This document shows positions 9,017 through 17,105 of a stretch of 64,000 bases of DNA, in pieces. Origin of the DNA: Streptomyces clavuligerus (GTDB lineage Bacteria; Actinomycetota; Actinomycetes; Streptomycetales; Streptomycetaceae). Under the pieces are notes generated by a model. That model searched no databases, was not told the DNA's origin, and worked only from the letters and a program-made list of their open reading frames with translations. How positions within the stretch are numbered: position 1 is the stretch's first letter; each line of letters opens with the position of its first letter. The translations under genes and the position numbers were made by a program. The stretch is from contig NZ_CP027859.1 in NCBI RefSeq assembly GCF_005519465.1, forward strand, positions 868,001-932,000. Direction: 5' to 3'.

Positions 9017-9051
9017 CCCGGGCCCCGCGGAGGACATCCGCGGGGCCCGGG
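9017..9051. terminator. Bidirectional hairpin terminator between tpx and the propeller gene
   Basis: A perfect 15-bp stem (9017-9031 with 9037-9051) around a 5-nt loop lies between two convergent genes. There is no T-run, as usual for Streptomyces. Confidence 0.75.
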
Positions 9052-9105
9052 CGTCACCCATCAGCCCACCGGGCGAACGGAATCGATCGGGCCGGTCTCA
9101 CCGGG

Positions 9106-10128
9106 TCAGGCCCGGAGGATGCCGTCGAGGTGGGTCCAGTCGCCCCAGGGGCCGCTCGGATACCGCTGCGCCCGGGTGTAGATCTGGCCGGTGTCGCCGA
9201 CGCCGAAGATCTGGAGCCGGCCGTCCTTGTTGGTCTCGACCGTCATCTGGGTCAGTCGCCCCCCGAAGGCCCGCCACCCGACCCAGGTCCCTCCCGCCCG
9301 CTCCTGGTAGTTGTTGTAGATCTCACCGTCGAAGCCGGTGCCGAAGACCTCCAGCCGGTAGTCGTGGTTCTTGGCCGCCGTGATGTTCGTCAGATGGCCG
9401 GGCATCCGCTGCCAGGGCTGCCAGGGGCCGTTGAAGCTGCTCTGCCAGCGGTGCCAGATCTCGCCCAGGGCGTTCACGCCGAAGATCTCGGTCCGGCCGT
9501 CCTCGTTGACCACGGCCGACACATGCGCCAGCGTCCCGTCGAACGGGCCCCAGCCGGTCCAGGGGCCACCGAACTGCACCTGCTCACGGCTCCAGATCTC
9601 GTGCGTGGCGTTGGTGCCGAAGACCTGAAGGCGGTTGCGGGAGTGCCGGACGGCCGTGAGGGAGTTCAACCGGCCGTCGAACCGGATCCAGGGGGACCAC
9701 CCGGCCGGGTTCGCGGTGTCCTGCCAGCGGTGCCAGACCTCCCCCGCGGGGTCCACCGCGAACAGCTCGGTGCCGGAGTCCAGTTTGTTCACGGCCGCGA
9801 TGGACCGCACCGTGCCGTCCAGCCGTCTCCACCCGCCGATCGGGCCGTTCGGCGTGGTCTGCATCCGGTAGTACAGCTCGTCATGGGGAGTGACGCCGTA
9901 GAACTCCAGAGACCCGTAGTACGAACGCAGGCTCGTGACGGACGAGCCCCAGTACGACACGGCGCTCCTGGTTCCCGCCGCCGGTGCGGGCGGCACCACC
10001 GCCCGCGCGGACGTGCCCTTCCCTGCTGCCGCGGGCGCGGCCATGGCCTGCCCCGTCAGCCCGGAGCCGAGCCCCACGAGGCCCGCTCCGACCGCTCCGG
10101 CGGCGAACATCATCCTCCGCCGGTCCAT
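9106..10128 (-). CDS. Exported tectonin/PLL-like beta-propeller protein
   Basis: 340 residues from ATG 10128. The N-terminus MDRRRMMFAAGAVGAGLVGL is a Tat/Sec-like signal (twin Arg, then a hydrophobic core and AMAAP cleavage region). The rest is made of about six repeats of roughly 48 residues, each with a WxxWxxFDGxL-like edge and a VFGTN/IFGVN strand followed by GEIWHRWQ. This is the pattern of tectonin and PLL-like sugar-binding propellers. The protein should fold outside the cell and bind glycans, perhaps on competing cells or the producer wall. An upstream in-frame start at 10323 exists but would bury the signal. Confidence 0.75.
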   Translation of the reverse strand: MDRRRMMFAAGAVGAGLVGLGSGLTGQAMAAPAAAGKGTSARAVVPPAPAAGTRSAVSYWGSSVTSLRSYYGSLEFYGVTPHDELYYRMQTTPNGPIGGWRRLDGTVRSIAAVNKLDSGTELFAVDPAGEVWHRWQDTANPAGWSPWIRFDGRLNSLTAVRHSRNRLQVFGTNATHEIWSREQVQFGGPWTGWGPFDGTLAHVSAVVNEDGRTEIFGVNALGEIWHRWQSSFNGPWQPWQRMPGHLTNITAAKNHDYRLEVFGTGFDGEIYNNYQERAGGTWVGWRAFGGRLTQMTVETNKDGRLQIFGVGDTGQIYTRAQRYPSGPWGDWTHLDGILRA

Positions 10129-10449
10129 TCCCTGCCGCCCGGTGGACTCCGGTGCGGACGCCGTCGTCCCCCTGCCGATTTCCTCTGGATTACGCACAGT
10201 CTCAGCCTGCTTTCCGGTTCGAGAACGGTGGTTCACAGTCCCGGGGCCGCACACAGAGTCGGCTGGTCGTCGTGGATCGCTGAGTACAGAAACAGCGACC
10301 CCCATCGCCATCACACCCGCCACACGTGGCGCGTCCCCCCCAAAGCAGCCTCCCCAGGCCGCTGATCAGCAGCGTGACGTGCCGGACGATCACTTGTCGA
10401 GCGCTGTTTCTAGCCATAAAACCGGCCAAGGGTTGTCAAGTCGGGTATC
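10129..10449 (-). promoter_or_regulatory. Upstream region of the propeller gene with possible promoter
   Basis: This 321-bp gap holds no convincing gene. On the minus strand a perfect TTGACA (10439-10434) is followed 15 bases later by TATGGC (10418-10413), a plausible sigma-70-type promoter about 285 bases before the start. The rest is unremarkable. Promoter assignment is tentative. Confidence 0.35.
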
Positions 10450-11235
10450 TCAGCCTCCGCTTGACCGCCCGTCCACCCCGAGAGCACGGCCGACGAGACC
10501 CAGCAGCGCCGCCCAGTGCCGCGCGTCGGCCCCGGCGTCGTACGCGGCGGTGTCCGCCTGGGTGAAGCCGTGCCGCGCGCCCGCGTACACCTCGGTGCGA
10601 TGGCGGACGCCCGCCTCGGTGAGGGCCTGTTCCAGCCGTTCGATCTGCTCCAGCGGCATGGCCTGGTCCTGGTCGGCGTGGGCGAAGTACACCTCCACCC
10701 CCCGGAGCCGGTCGACGAGCAGATGCGGACTGTCGGGTTCGGTCGTGGCGAGCTGCGCGCCGTGGAAACCCGCGACGGCGGCCACCCGGCCGGGGAACGC
10801 GGTCGCCGTCCGCAGGGCCAGTCCCGCGCCCATGCAGTAGCCGGTGAGGGCGACGGGGCCGTCCGTCGTCAGCGGGGACTCCGCCAGCCAGCGGAGATAC
10901 GCGTCCGCGTCGCTCACGACCCGTTCCGGCGTCAGATCCGTCATGAGCGGCATGAGCCGCGAGAAGACCCCCGCGCGCTCATCCGGACCGATGAAGTCCG
11001 GCAGCTCGGTCACCGGGGCCCGGCCATGGCGGTGGAGGACGTTGGGAACAAGGACGGCGCAGCCGGAGGCGGCGATCCGGTCGGCCATGTTCCGCGACTG
11101 CGGGCGCACCCCGAAGGCGTCCGTGAAGAAGAGGACGGCAGGGTACGGGCCGGGGCCGTCGGGATGGGTCAGATAGGCATCGGCCGTGCCGTCCGGCGTG
11201 GGCACGTCCACAGTCGTTCCGCGTACAGAAACCAT
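10450..11235 (-). CDS. Dienelactone hydrolase family protein
   Basis: 261 residues, alpha/beta hydrolase fold. The catalytic triad is visible as Cys134 (GYCMGA), Asp188 (AHADQDQ) and His222 (ARHGF), which is the dienelactone hydrolase arrangement with a cysteine nucleophile. It is a soluble hydrolase acting on lactones or esters of unknown identity. ATG 11235 is chosen because GGAGGAG lies eight bases upstream; the GTG at 11244 overlaps that site. Transcribed away from the acyltransferase gene, with an 8-bp repeat array between them. Confidence 0.88.
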   Translation of the reverse strand: MVSVRGTTVDVPTPDGTADAYLTHPDGPGPYPAVLFFTDAFGVRPQSRNMADRIAASGCAVLVPNVLHRHGRAPVTELPDFIGPDERAGVFSRLMPLMTDLTPERVVSDADAYLRWLAESPLTTDGPVALTGYCMGAGLALRTATAFPGRVAAVAGFHGAQLATTEPDSPHLLVDRLRGVEVYFAHADQDQAMPLEQIERLEQALTEAGVRHRTEVYAGARHGFTQADTAAYDAGADARHWAALLGLVGRALGVDGRSSGG

Positions 11236-11287
11236 CGTTCGCACTCCTCCGCACTCCGCACTCCGGGCCGCGGGGCCGCTCGGCCCC

Positions 11288-11327
11288 TGACTCAGTGACT
11301 CAGTGACTCAGTGACTCAGTGACTCAC
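11288..11327 (+). repeat. 8-bp tandem repeat, five copies
   Basis: tgactcag is repeated four times without change (11288-11319), and a fifth copy ends in c instead of g (11320-11327). The array lies between the divergent dienelactone hydrolase and acyltransferase genes, about 55 bp from the first and 150 bp from the second. Confidence 0.95.
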
Positions 11328-11478
11328 CGTACGCCGGGACCGCATGATCACACGGGCACGACAGGAGGAAAGGCGCGAATGGTACAGAAGAGATGAGTAC
11401 GAACGCTCAGGCCCGCGCCGCGTCGCACCGCAAGGATGGGGAGCGCCCGGTCCGCACACCTGTTCCCGGAAGGCTCCC

Positions 11479-12141
11479 ATGCTCAGTCGTATCGCCGCTG
11501 CCGCCGTCCCCGTGCTCGGACGTCTGACCGTGACCTGCGAGCAGCGGACGGCTCCGGGGCCGGGCACGCTCATCGTCGCCAACCACACCTCCCTCGTGGA
11601 CCCCGGGGTGGTGCTCGCCGCCCTGCGGGGCATCGGGGTCGAGCCCGTCGTCCTGGCCACCGCCGGTCTGTGGCGCATACCGGTCCTGGGGAGGCTGCTC
11701 GACCGCGACGGCCATATCCCGGTCCACCGCAGGACCGCCCGCGCGGCGGACGCGCTGGAGGCGGCGAGGACGGCGCTCACCGAGGGACGGTGTGTCCTGG
11801 TGTACGGGGAAGGACGCATTCCGCCCCGCCTGGACGCGGGCGAGGCGGCCCCCGAGCCCTTCCGCACCGGACCGGCGCGGCTGGCGGCGGCCACCGGGGC
11901 ACAGGTCGTCCCCCTCGGTCAGGCGGGTGCGCGGCGCATCAGCTCGGGGAGCGGGGCGAAGCAGCTCGCCGGGTTCCTCACGGCGCCGGTGCGGCGGCCC
12001 CGGGTCCATGTGCATCTGGGGGCGCCGGTGCGGCTGCCCGCCACGCTGCCGGACGCCACCGCGGCGATGCACCGGGCCGTCACCGCCGCCTGGCGCAGCG
12101 CCGCCGATCAGCTCGGTGAGCCCGTGGCCCTGGCCTCGTGA
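11479..12141 (+). CDS. 1-acylglycerol-3-phosphate acyltransferase (PlsC-like)
   Basis: 220 residues from ATG 11479, preceded by GGAAGG; upstream in-frame codons to 11344 look non-coding. The acyltransferase box H36-x4-D41 (NHTSLVD) is intact, and GEGR at 110-113 stands in the place of the usual PEGTRS box, so the second motif is atypical. The expected reaction is acyl transfer from acyl-CoA or acyl-ACP to lysophosphatidate at the inner membrane face. It ends before a hairpin shared with a convergent secreted-protein gene. Confidence 0.82.
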   Translation: MLSRIAAAAVPVLGRLTVTCEQRTAPGPGTLIVANHTSLVDPGVVLAALRGIGVEPVVLATAGLWRIPVLGRLLDRDGHIPVHRRTARAADALEAARTALTEGRCVLVYGEGRIPPRLDAGEAAPEPFRTGPARLAAATGAQVVPLGQAGARRISSGSGAKQLAGFLTAPVRRPRVHVHLGAPVRLPATLPDATAAMHRAVTAAWRSAADQLGEPVALAS

Positions 12142-12195
12142 CGTCCGGGACCTCCCGGCATCGGCAGCGGAGCGACATCAGCGGGAACACCGGAA

Positions 12196-12229
12196 GGCGG
12201 TGACGGCGTCCAGCTCCACCGTCACCGCC
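12196..12229. terminator. Hairpin between convergent plsC-like and DUF642 genes
   Basis: An 11-bp perfect stem (12196-12206 with 12219-12229) with a 12-nt loop, placed 55 bp after one stop and 66 bp before the other. Confidence 0.6.
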
Positions 12230-12294
12230 CGGCACCTCACACGTCACGCCTCAGACGTCATGCCTCACGCAGAGGCCCGCCACGCGCCCGTCCG

Positions 12295-12882
12295 TCAGTC
12301 GCCGCAGCCACAACTGACACGGACCTGGACATCGTCGACGACCGGCCCCCACGCACCGGCGACGGTGCTCGCGAAGCCGAGCGTGGTCGACGGGCCACCG
12401 GCCACGAAGGTCACCTGCCGCCTGATGTAGCCCATGTTGGCCATGGTCTTGCCGGTCGAGTCAAAACTGAAGTCCTGCACGTTCTGACCGTCGATCAGGA
12501 CCCGGCCCGTCTTGAGGGCCGGACCGCCCCCCGGATTCGCGGCGAGCGCGTAGGTGACCGTGTAGGCCCGCCCCGCCGTCGTGGTGAAGGTCTGCCCGAC
12601 GGCCCCCGGCTGAGTGCCGTTGAGGTCGACGGACTGGTTGCCTTCGGCGGCCTGCCAGAAACCCGCGCCGATCAGGTCGACCGACCCCGACCCGACCTTC
12701 CACGGCCCGAGCGACTGACCGGCCGCCAGGGTCGCGAACGAGTTCACGGGGGCGAGCGGGTACTCGAAGCTCCCGTTGTCGAAACGGCTCAGTGCGGCGG
12801 CCGACGGAGCGGCCAGCGCCGTACCCGATCCCGCCGCGAGCATTCCTGCCGCCAGAACGAGCGCTAAGCGACGCGCGACCAT
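12295..12882 (-). CDS. Secreted DUF642 / choice-of-anchor C family protein
   Basis: 195 residues. The signal peptide is clear (MVARRLALVLAAGMLAAGSG, cleavage near ALAAP). The mature part has NGSFEYP at its start, then W-x-V-G-x-G-x-VDL, EGNQSVDLNG, and GQTFTTTAGRAYTVTYALAANP, which are the hallmarks of the galactose-binding-like DUF642 domain known from cell-wall proteins and bacterial extracellular proteins. It probably binds polysaccharide outside the cell. The end SCGCGD carries two cysteines. The start is supported by GGGAGG eight bases upstream. Confidence 0.82.
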   Translation of the reverse strand: MVARRLALVLAAGMLAAGSGTALAAPSAAALSRFDNGSFEYPLAPVNSFATLAAGQSLGPWKVGSGSVDLIGAGFWQAAEGNQSVDLNGTQPGAVGQTFTTTAGRAYTVTYALAANPGGGPALKTGRVLIDGQNVQDFSFDSTGKTMANMGYIRRQVTFVAGGPSTTLGFASTVAGAWGPVVDDVQVRVSCGCGD

Positions 12883-13125
12883 GTGTGCCTCCCGAGGGAT
12901 GAAGTGTGACTCTCGTACGACACGAGCACGATCAGCGTGCCGTGCCGCACAAGCCCTGAGGAGGCGTGCGAACGGCGCGCGGGAGCGCCGGGCAGGGTGC
13001 GCGCCAGGCGCGCGCGAAGACGCGCTCCAACAAGCCGGTTGAAGTCCGGAGAGCCGCTGCCACCAGCGGGAACATACCGTTCCGTAGTGTGCTGCGGGGC
13101 CGCGCCCCGCCCTCGGTCGCCCAGC

Positions 13126-13188
13126 GGTCGGGGCGGTCGGGGCGGTCGGGGCGGTCGGGGCGGTCGGGGCGGTCGGGACACCCTGACG
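13126..13188 (+). repeat. 9-bp G-rich tandem repeat, seven copies
   Basis: cggtcgggg repeats seven times (the last copy ends gga). Runs of four G spaced by five bases on the + strand could fold into a G-quadruplex. It lies in the 370-bp gene-free stretch 12883-13252, which holds nothing else recognisable apart from the hairpin at 13202. Confidence 0.95.
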
Positions 13189-13201
13189 GGTGAAACGGAG
13201 A

Positions 13202-13232
13202 CCCCCGGGCCGAGGAGGAGTCGGCCCGGGGG
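13202..13232 (-). terminator. Hairpin terminator of the 71-residue gene
   Basis: A 12-bp perfect stem (13202-13213 with 13221-13232) and 7-nt loop begin 21 bp after the stop of the small minus-strand gene. Confidence 0.7.
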
Positions 13233-13252
13233 CGTGTCGGAAGGCTTCAGCT

Positions 13253-13468
13253 TCAGGGAGTGTGTCGTTCGAAGACCCTCAGGGCCGCCTCGCTCTCGGC
13301 TGCGGGAGGCGACAGCTCGCTCAGTGTGTCCAGGTCGGTGTCCTGCACCAGCTCCGTCTCCCACTCGGCGGCGAGCCGCTCCTGCCGCTCACGCGGCTGC
13401 TGCTCGACGGTCTCCCGGTGCTGCGGGCTCAGGGCCTTCAGAAAACGTGTGACGGTGTCGTCCGGCAT
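13253..13468 (-). CDS. Small acidic hypothetical protein
   Basis: 71 residues, charged and probably helical (QHRETVEQQPRERQERLAAEWETELVQD), with no membrane segment. I do not recognise the family. Support for a real gene: ATG with GAGGAG upstream, Streptomyces-like third-position GC, and a strong hairpin just after the stop. No operon partner is evident. Confidence 0.6.
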   Translation of the reverse strand: MPDDTVTRFLKALSPQHRETVEQQPRERQERLAAEWETELVQDTDLDTLSELSPPAAESEAALRVFERHTP

Positions 13469-13625
13469 CGTGCTCTCCTCGATCGCTCGGTCCCGCGGAA
13501 TCCGACACCAGCATGATCGGAAAGACCGTCCGTTCCGAGCGGCGCCACGACCGGCCAGACCCGAACGGACGGTGTGCGCCCACCCTCATGGCGCGGAGTC
13601 GACGGGAGTCGAACGGGAGTGACTT

Positions 13626-13657
13626 CGTGCCGGGCCCCCGTGTGAGGGCCCGGCACG
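13626..13657. terminator. 12-bp GC hairpin downstream of the AraC gene
   Basis: CGTGCCGGGCCC pairs perfectly with 13646-13657 around an 8-nt loop. It lies about 200 bp after the stop of the minus-strand AraC gene. The rest of the 390-bp gap 13469-13858 holds only imperfect repeats of GGCTGCCCCGGG and GCCATCAGCCTC (13757-13850). Confidence 0.55.
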
Positions 13658-13858
13658 TTCCCCCGTACGCCTCCAACCATGCCCAAGGGATCGCGCCATG
13701 TCGTTGGCACCGGGTGACCGGTTTCTTGTGGTTCAGTGACACCATCTGCCCTGGTGGCCATCAGCCTCGGACGGCCAGCCTCGGTGGCTGCCCCGGGTGG
13801 CCGACTGCCCCGGGTCGCCATCAGCCTCCGAGGCCGGCTGCCCCAGTGGTCAGCCGCC

Positions 13859-14884
13859 TCAGCGGTCGCCCGGCCCGGTCCGCCGGTGCAGTTGGCGGTA
13901 GTCGCTCGGGGACATCCCGTACGTGGCCCGGAAGGATCTGCTGAACTCCGCTGCCGTCAGCCCCCAGCGCGCCGCGACGGTGTGGACGCGCTCCCCCGCC
14001 CGGAGCGGATCGACGAGTTCGGCCCGGGCGCGCTCCAGCCGGGAGCGGCGGATCAGCGCCGCCACGGTGATGCCCTCCTCGCGGAAGATCCGGTGCAGAT
14101 GGCCGGTGGAGATGTTGTGGGCGGCGGCGACGGCGGTCGGGGTCAGCTCCGGGTCGCCCAGGTTCCGCTCGATGAACGCCTTGATCCGCAGGACCGTCGT
14201 ATACCGGTGGGTGTGCGGCGGCAGCGCGTTCTCCTGGTCCAGCGCGTGCGCGAACATCGTCGCGACGAGGTCCGCGGCCACCCCGCCCAGCCGGGGCCCG
14301 TCGGCGAGCCGGTAGTCGCCCGCGTTCCGCGCGACCTGGCGCAGGAACTGTCCCAGCAGGGCGCCGACGCCGTGCCGCTCCGACATGGGCAGCCCGATGG
14401 CGCGATCGGCGAGCCGCTTCGGTAACGGCAGGAGTTCCTTGGGCACTTCCAGCCCGATGATCTGGATGCGGCCCAGCTCGGACGAGCCCTGGATATCGAC
14501 CGGCTGGGAGGTGTTCTGGCTGTGGAAGTGCCCGGGTCCGTAGTCCGCCTCCCAGTCCTGCCGGGTGACCACACCGTGCCCGTTCAGCAGCAGGGAGAGA
14601 TGGTAGCTCTCGGGGTCCGACTGCCGGATGAGCTTCGTCGAGCGCCGCATGATCACCGAAGGGAAGGTGGCGGGCCACACCACCACATCGCCGAGGCCGA
14701 ACACCTGCTGACGCGCCCGGAAGTCGTCGGCATGGTCGCTGAGCAGATCGAGGGGGGCGTGGGTGCTGCCCATCAGATCGCACCAGTAGGCGAAACGGTC
14801 GGACGCGGGGATGTCCATGCTGTCGAAGTGGACCATCGGCAGGGACGGTACGGGGCGGGGCTGCCGCGGGGGAGCTGTGGTCAT
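13859..14884 (-). CDS. AraC-family transcriptional regulator
   Basis: 341 residues from ATG 14884, six bases after GGAGG. The N-terminal two thirds resemble the AraC-binding-like sensor domain (FAYWCDLMGSTHAPLDL, VDIQGSSELGRIQIIG). The C-terminus has the two-helix-turn-helix AraC DNA-binding domain: VAAAHNISTGHLHRIFREEG and the second helix WGLTAAEFSRSFRATYGMSPSDYR. It diverges from the SDR gene across 389 bp, so that gene is the obvious candidate target. The ligand is unknown. Confidence 0.88.
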   Translation of the reverse strand: MTTAPPRQPRPVPSLPMVHFDSMDIPASDRFAYWCDLMGSTHAPLDLLSDHADDFRARQQVFGLGDVVVWPATFPSVIMRRSTKLIRQSDPESYHLSLLLNGHGVVTRQDWEADYGPGHFHSQNTSQPVDIQGSSELGRIQIIGLEVPKELLPLPKRLADRAIGLPMSERHGVGALLGQFLRQVARNAGDYRLADGPRLGGVAADLVATMFAHALDQENALPPHTHRYTTVLRIKAFIERNLGDPELTPTAVAAAHNISTGHLHRIFREEGITVAALIRRSRLERARAELVDPLRAGERVHTVAARWGLTAAEFSRSFRATYGMSPSDYRQLHRRTGPGDR

Positions 14885-15273
14885 GGTGGTACCTCCGGGC
14901 CACGGGATACGGGTGCGCGAGCCGTTCATGTACACGTGCAGCCTAGGGAATTCATGGGTCATCACGCGTAGGTACCGCATTCCGGGCGCTTGCGCGCGAC
15001 CTCGATGGGCGCCACACATCTGCCCGGAGCCCGCCCGTATCCGCCGGGAGCCCGCCCGCGCCCGCCCCGGACCCACTGCCCCCGGCCGCCGTCAGAACGG
15101 CTGCTTTTCTGTCGTCATCACCAGGGAACGTGTGTACGTTCATCCTCGCGGCCACCGCGAACACCGCCGGGACACCCCACGCCATCCACACCATTCATGC
15201 CACCCGCATCAGCGGCATCAGCCGTGTCACTCAGCCATGTCAGCCATGTCAGCCATGAGAGAGGGGACGGCCC
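14885..15273. promoter_or_regulatory. Divergent AraC/SDR intergenic region with 9-bp repeats
   Basis: No gene is seen in this 389-bp stretch. Just before the SDR ribosome-binding site the 9-mer tcagccatg occurs three times in tandem (15231-15257), followed by GAGAGAGGGG. The middle part is CG/CA-rich. It should carry the promoters of both divergent genes, but no clear hexamer pair stands out. Confidence 0.45.
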
Positions 15274-16047
15274 ATGGGCTCCCTGACCCTGTCCGGCAGA
15301 ACGGCGCTCGTCACCGGTGCCGGCCGAGGCATCGGCCGGGCGATCGCGATACGGCTCGCCGGGGAGGGCGCACTGGTCACGGTCCACTACGGGCGGAACA
15401 CGAAGGCCGCCGATGAGGTAGTGACGGCCATCCGCGCGGCCGGTGGATCGGCCTTCGCCCTCCGCGCCGAACTCGGTGAACCCGGCGATGTCGAAGCCCT
15501 CTGGGACGGTTACGACCGCCAGGTCGTGGAGCACACGGACGACACCGGCCTCGACATTCTCGTCAACAACGCGGGCATCAATGTGCGCTGCGCGATCGGC
15601 GACACCTCACCGGAGACCTTCGACGAGATGTTCGCGGTCAATGTGCGCGCGCCGTTCTTCGTGGCGCAGCGGGCGCTGGAACGGATGCGGGACGGCGGCC
15701 GGATCGTCAATGTCTCCTCCGGCGCGGCCCGGATGGCCTTCCCCGAGATCACCGCGTACAGCATGACCAAGGGTGCGATCGACACGTTCAGCCGTACCCT
15801 CGCGCAGGCCCTCGGCCCCCGGGGCATCACCGTCAACTCGGTGTCTCCCGGGATTGTCGACACCGACATCAACGCGGCCTGGCTGCGCGGCGACGAGGAG
15901 GTGCGGCAGGCGGCGGCCGAGGTCTCCGCGCTGGGCCGGATCGGGCGTCCCGAGGATGTGGCCGACGTGGTCGCCTTCCTCACGTCGGACGCCGCCCGGT
16001 GGGTGACCGGGCAGGTCATCGACGCCTCCGGCGGCTCCCGCCTCTGA
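15274..16047 (+). CDS. Short-chain dehydrogenase/reductase (FabG-like)
   Basis: 257 residues. The NAD(P)-binding TGAGRGIG (14-21), the NNAG strand (98-101) and the catalytic Ser149, Tyr162 and Lys166 (YSMTK) are all present; the length is typical of classical SDRs. It ends in VIDASGGSRL, like 3-oxoacyl-ACP reductase relatives. It is a soluble oxidoreductase on an unknown alcohol or ketone. It is transcribed divergently from the AraC gene and stops only seven bases from the convergent TetR gene. Confidence 0.9.
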   Translation: MGSLTLSGRTALVTGAGRGIGRAIAIRLAGEGALVTVHYGRNTKAADEVVTAIRAAGGSAFALRAELGEPGDVEALWDGYDRQVVEHTDDTGLDILVNNAGINVRCAIGDTSPETFDEMFAVNVRAPFFVAQRALERMRDGGRIVNVSSGAARMAFPEITAYSMTKGAIDTFSRTLAQALGPRGITVNSVSPGIVDTDINAAWLRGDEEVRQAAAEVSALGRIGRPEDVADVVAFLTSDAARWVTGQVIDASGGSRL

Positions 16048-16054
16048 CCGGAGG

Positions 16055-16951
16055 TCAGGCGCCGCGTTCCGGACACCCCTCGGCGGCCGACGGGCCCGTC
16101 CCTTCGGTCGCCGGTCCGTTACCGTCGGCCACCGGACCGGCCATTGGATGGGTCACCGGACCGGCCACCGGGTCGGCCACCGGGGCGCCGTCCTCCTCGT
16201 AGGCGCGGATCAGCGCCTCCACGCCGTCCAGAATCCTCGCCATCCCGAAGGTGAAGTCGAAGTCCGGCGGACCGGCCACGGTCATCACACCGGAGCCGAG
16301 GACACGCGCCACCGACGGAAAGCGCTCGGGGTCCGCGAGCCGCTTCAGCGTACGGATGTAGCGGCTCATCACCTCGTCCGGGCCGAGGCCGGACGAGGTG
16401 ATCGCCTCATGGAGGTCGGCCTCCGTCGTCGCCTCATGACGGACAAACCCGGCGATCATCATGATCACCGAGATCCTCTCGCCGTCGTCGAGCGGGGTCT
16501 CCTCCAGAGCGGCGAGCCCCTGTTCCCACCACGCCACCGAGTTAGGCGTCGCGGGCGGCCCCACGATGGGCAGGCGCAGTACCCACGGATGACGCCGGAC
16601 GGCCGCGCGCTGTGCGGTGGCCCACTCCAGCAGCGCCTGCCGCCAGCCCGTTCCCGGCGGGGGCGGTGGGGGCGGCGCGCCGACGGCGGCCTCCTGCATC
16701 AGGACATACAGCTCGTCCTTGGCGGCGACATAGCGGTAGAGGGACATCGTGGAGACACCGAGTTCCTTGGCGACCCGGCCCATCGACACCGCGCCGAGCC
16801 CTTCCGCCGATGCGACCGCCACGGCGGAGGCCACGATCCGGTCGATGCTCAGCCCCGGCCGGGGCCCTTTGGCGGGGCGTTCGCGCAGGCCCCATGCCGC
16901 TTCGACACTGGCGGGCAGCCAGGTGCCGCCGCCGTCGCTCTCGCCCACCAT
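16055..16951 (-). CDS. TetR-family repressor of the adjacent DrrAB-type exporter
   Basis: 298 residues from ATG 16951. The TetR helix-turn-helix is in DRIVASAVAVASAEGLGAVS followed by VAKELGVSTMSLYRYVAAKDEL. The C-terminal ligand domain matches the TetR_C_1 type seen beside antibiotic exporters. The C-terminus has a degenerate AGPV repeat tail (PVADPVAGPVTHPMAGPVAD). It is divergent from the ABC exporter genes with two palindromes in between (17054-17090), so it probably represses both its own gene and the exporter until a drug ligand binds. Confidence 0.88.
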   Translation of the reverse strand: MVGESDGGGTWLPASVEAAWGLRERPAKGPRPGLSIDRIVASAVAVASAEGLGAVSMGRVAKELGVSTMSLYRYVAAKDELYVLMQEAAVGAPPPPPPPGTGWRQALLEWATAQRAAVRRHPWVLRLPIVGPPATPNSVAWWEQGLAALEETPLDDGERISVIMMIAGFVRHEATTEADLHEAITSSGLGPDEVMSRYIRTLKRLADPERFPSVARVLGSGVMTVAGPPDFDFTFGMARILDGVEALIRAYEEDGAPVADPVAGPVTHPMAGPVADGNGPATEGTGPSAAEGCPERGA

Positions 16952-17053
16952 CACGTTCGCCCTTCGCCCGGCCGTGCCCTGTGGCCCGTGCCTCGTCCTG
17001 TCGCTCCCTCCGCCGCTCCTGCCGCGACGGCCGCTTGACGACCATCCTAGTAA

Positions 17054-17090
17054 TGCGTAAGTCTTACGCAGTAGAGCGTATGGCATACGC
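17054..17090. promoter_or_regulatory. Two tandem palindromic operators (TetR/exporter)
   Basis: TGCGTAAG-T-CTTACGCA (17054-17070) and GCGTATG-G-CATACGC (17076-17090) are both perfect inverted repeats around one base, with shared pattern GCGTAwG-n-CwTACGC. Their centres are 21 bp apart, two helical turns, so two dimers could bind the same face. They lie 15 bp before the exporter start. Confidence 0.85.
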
Positions 17091-17105
17091 AGAAGGGTGG
17101 TTCCC

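Noticed and set aside
13600..13625. tRNA-like words (gggagtcgaacggga) near 13604
   Set aside because: No acceptor stem, anticodon arm or paired T-arm can be drawn around them.
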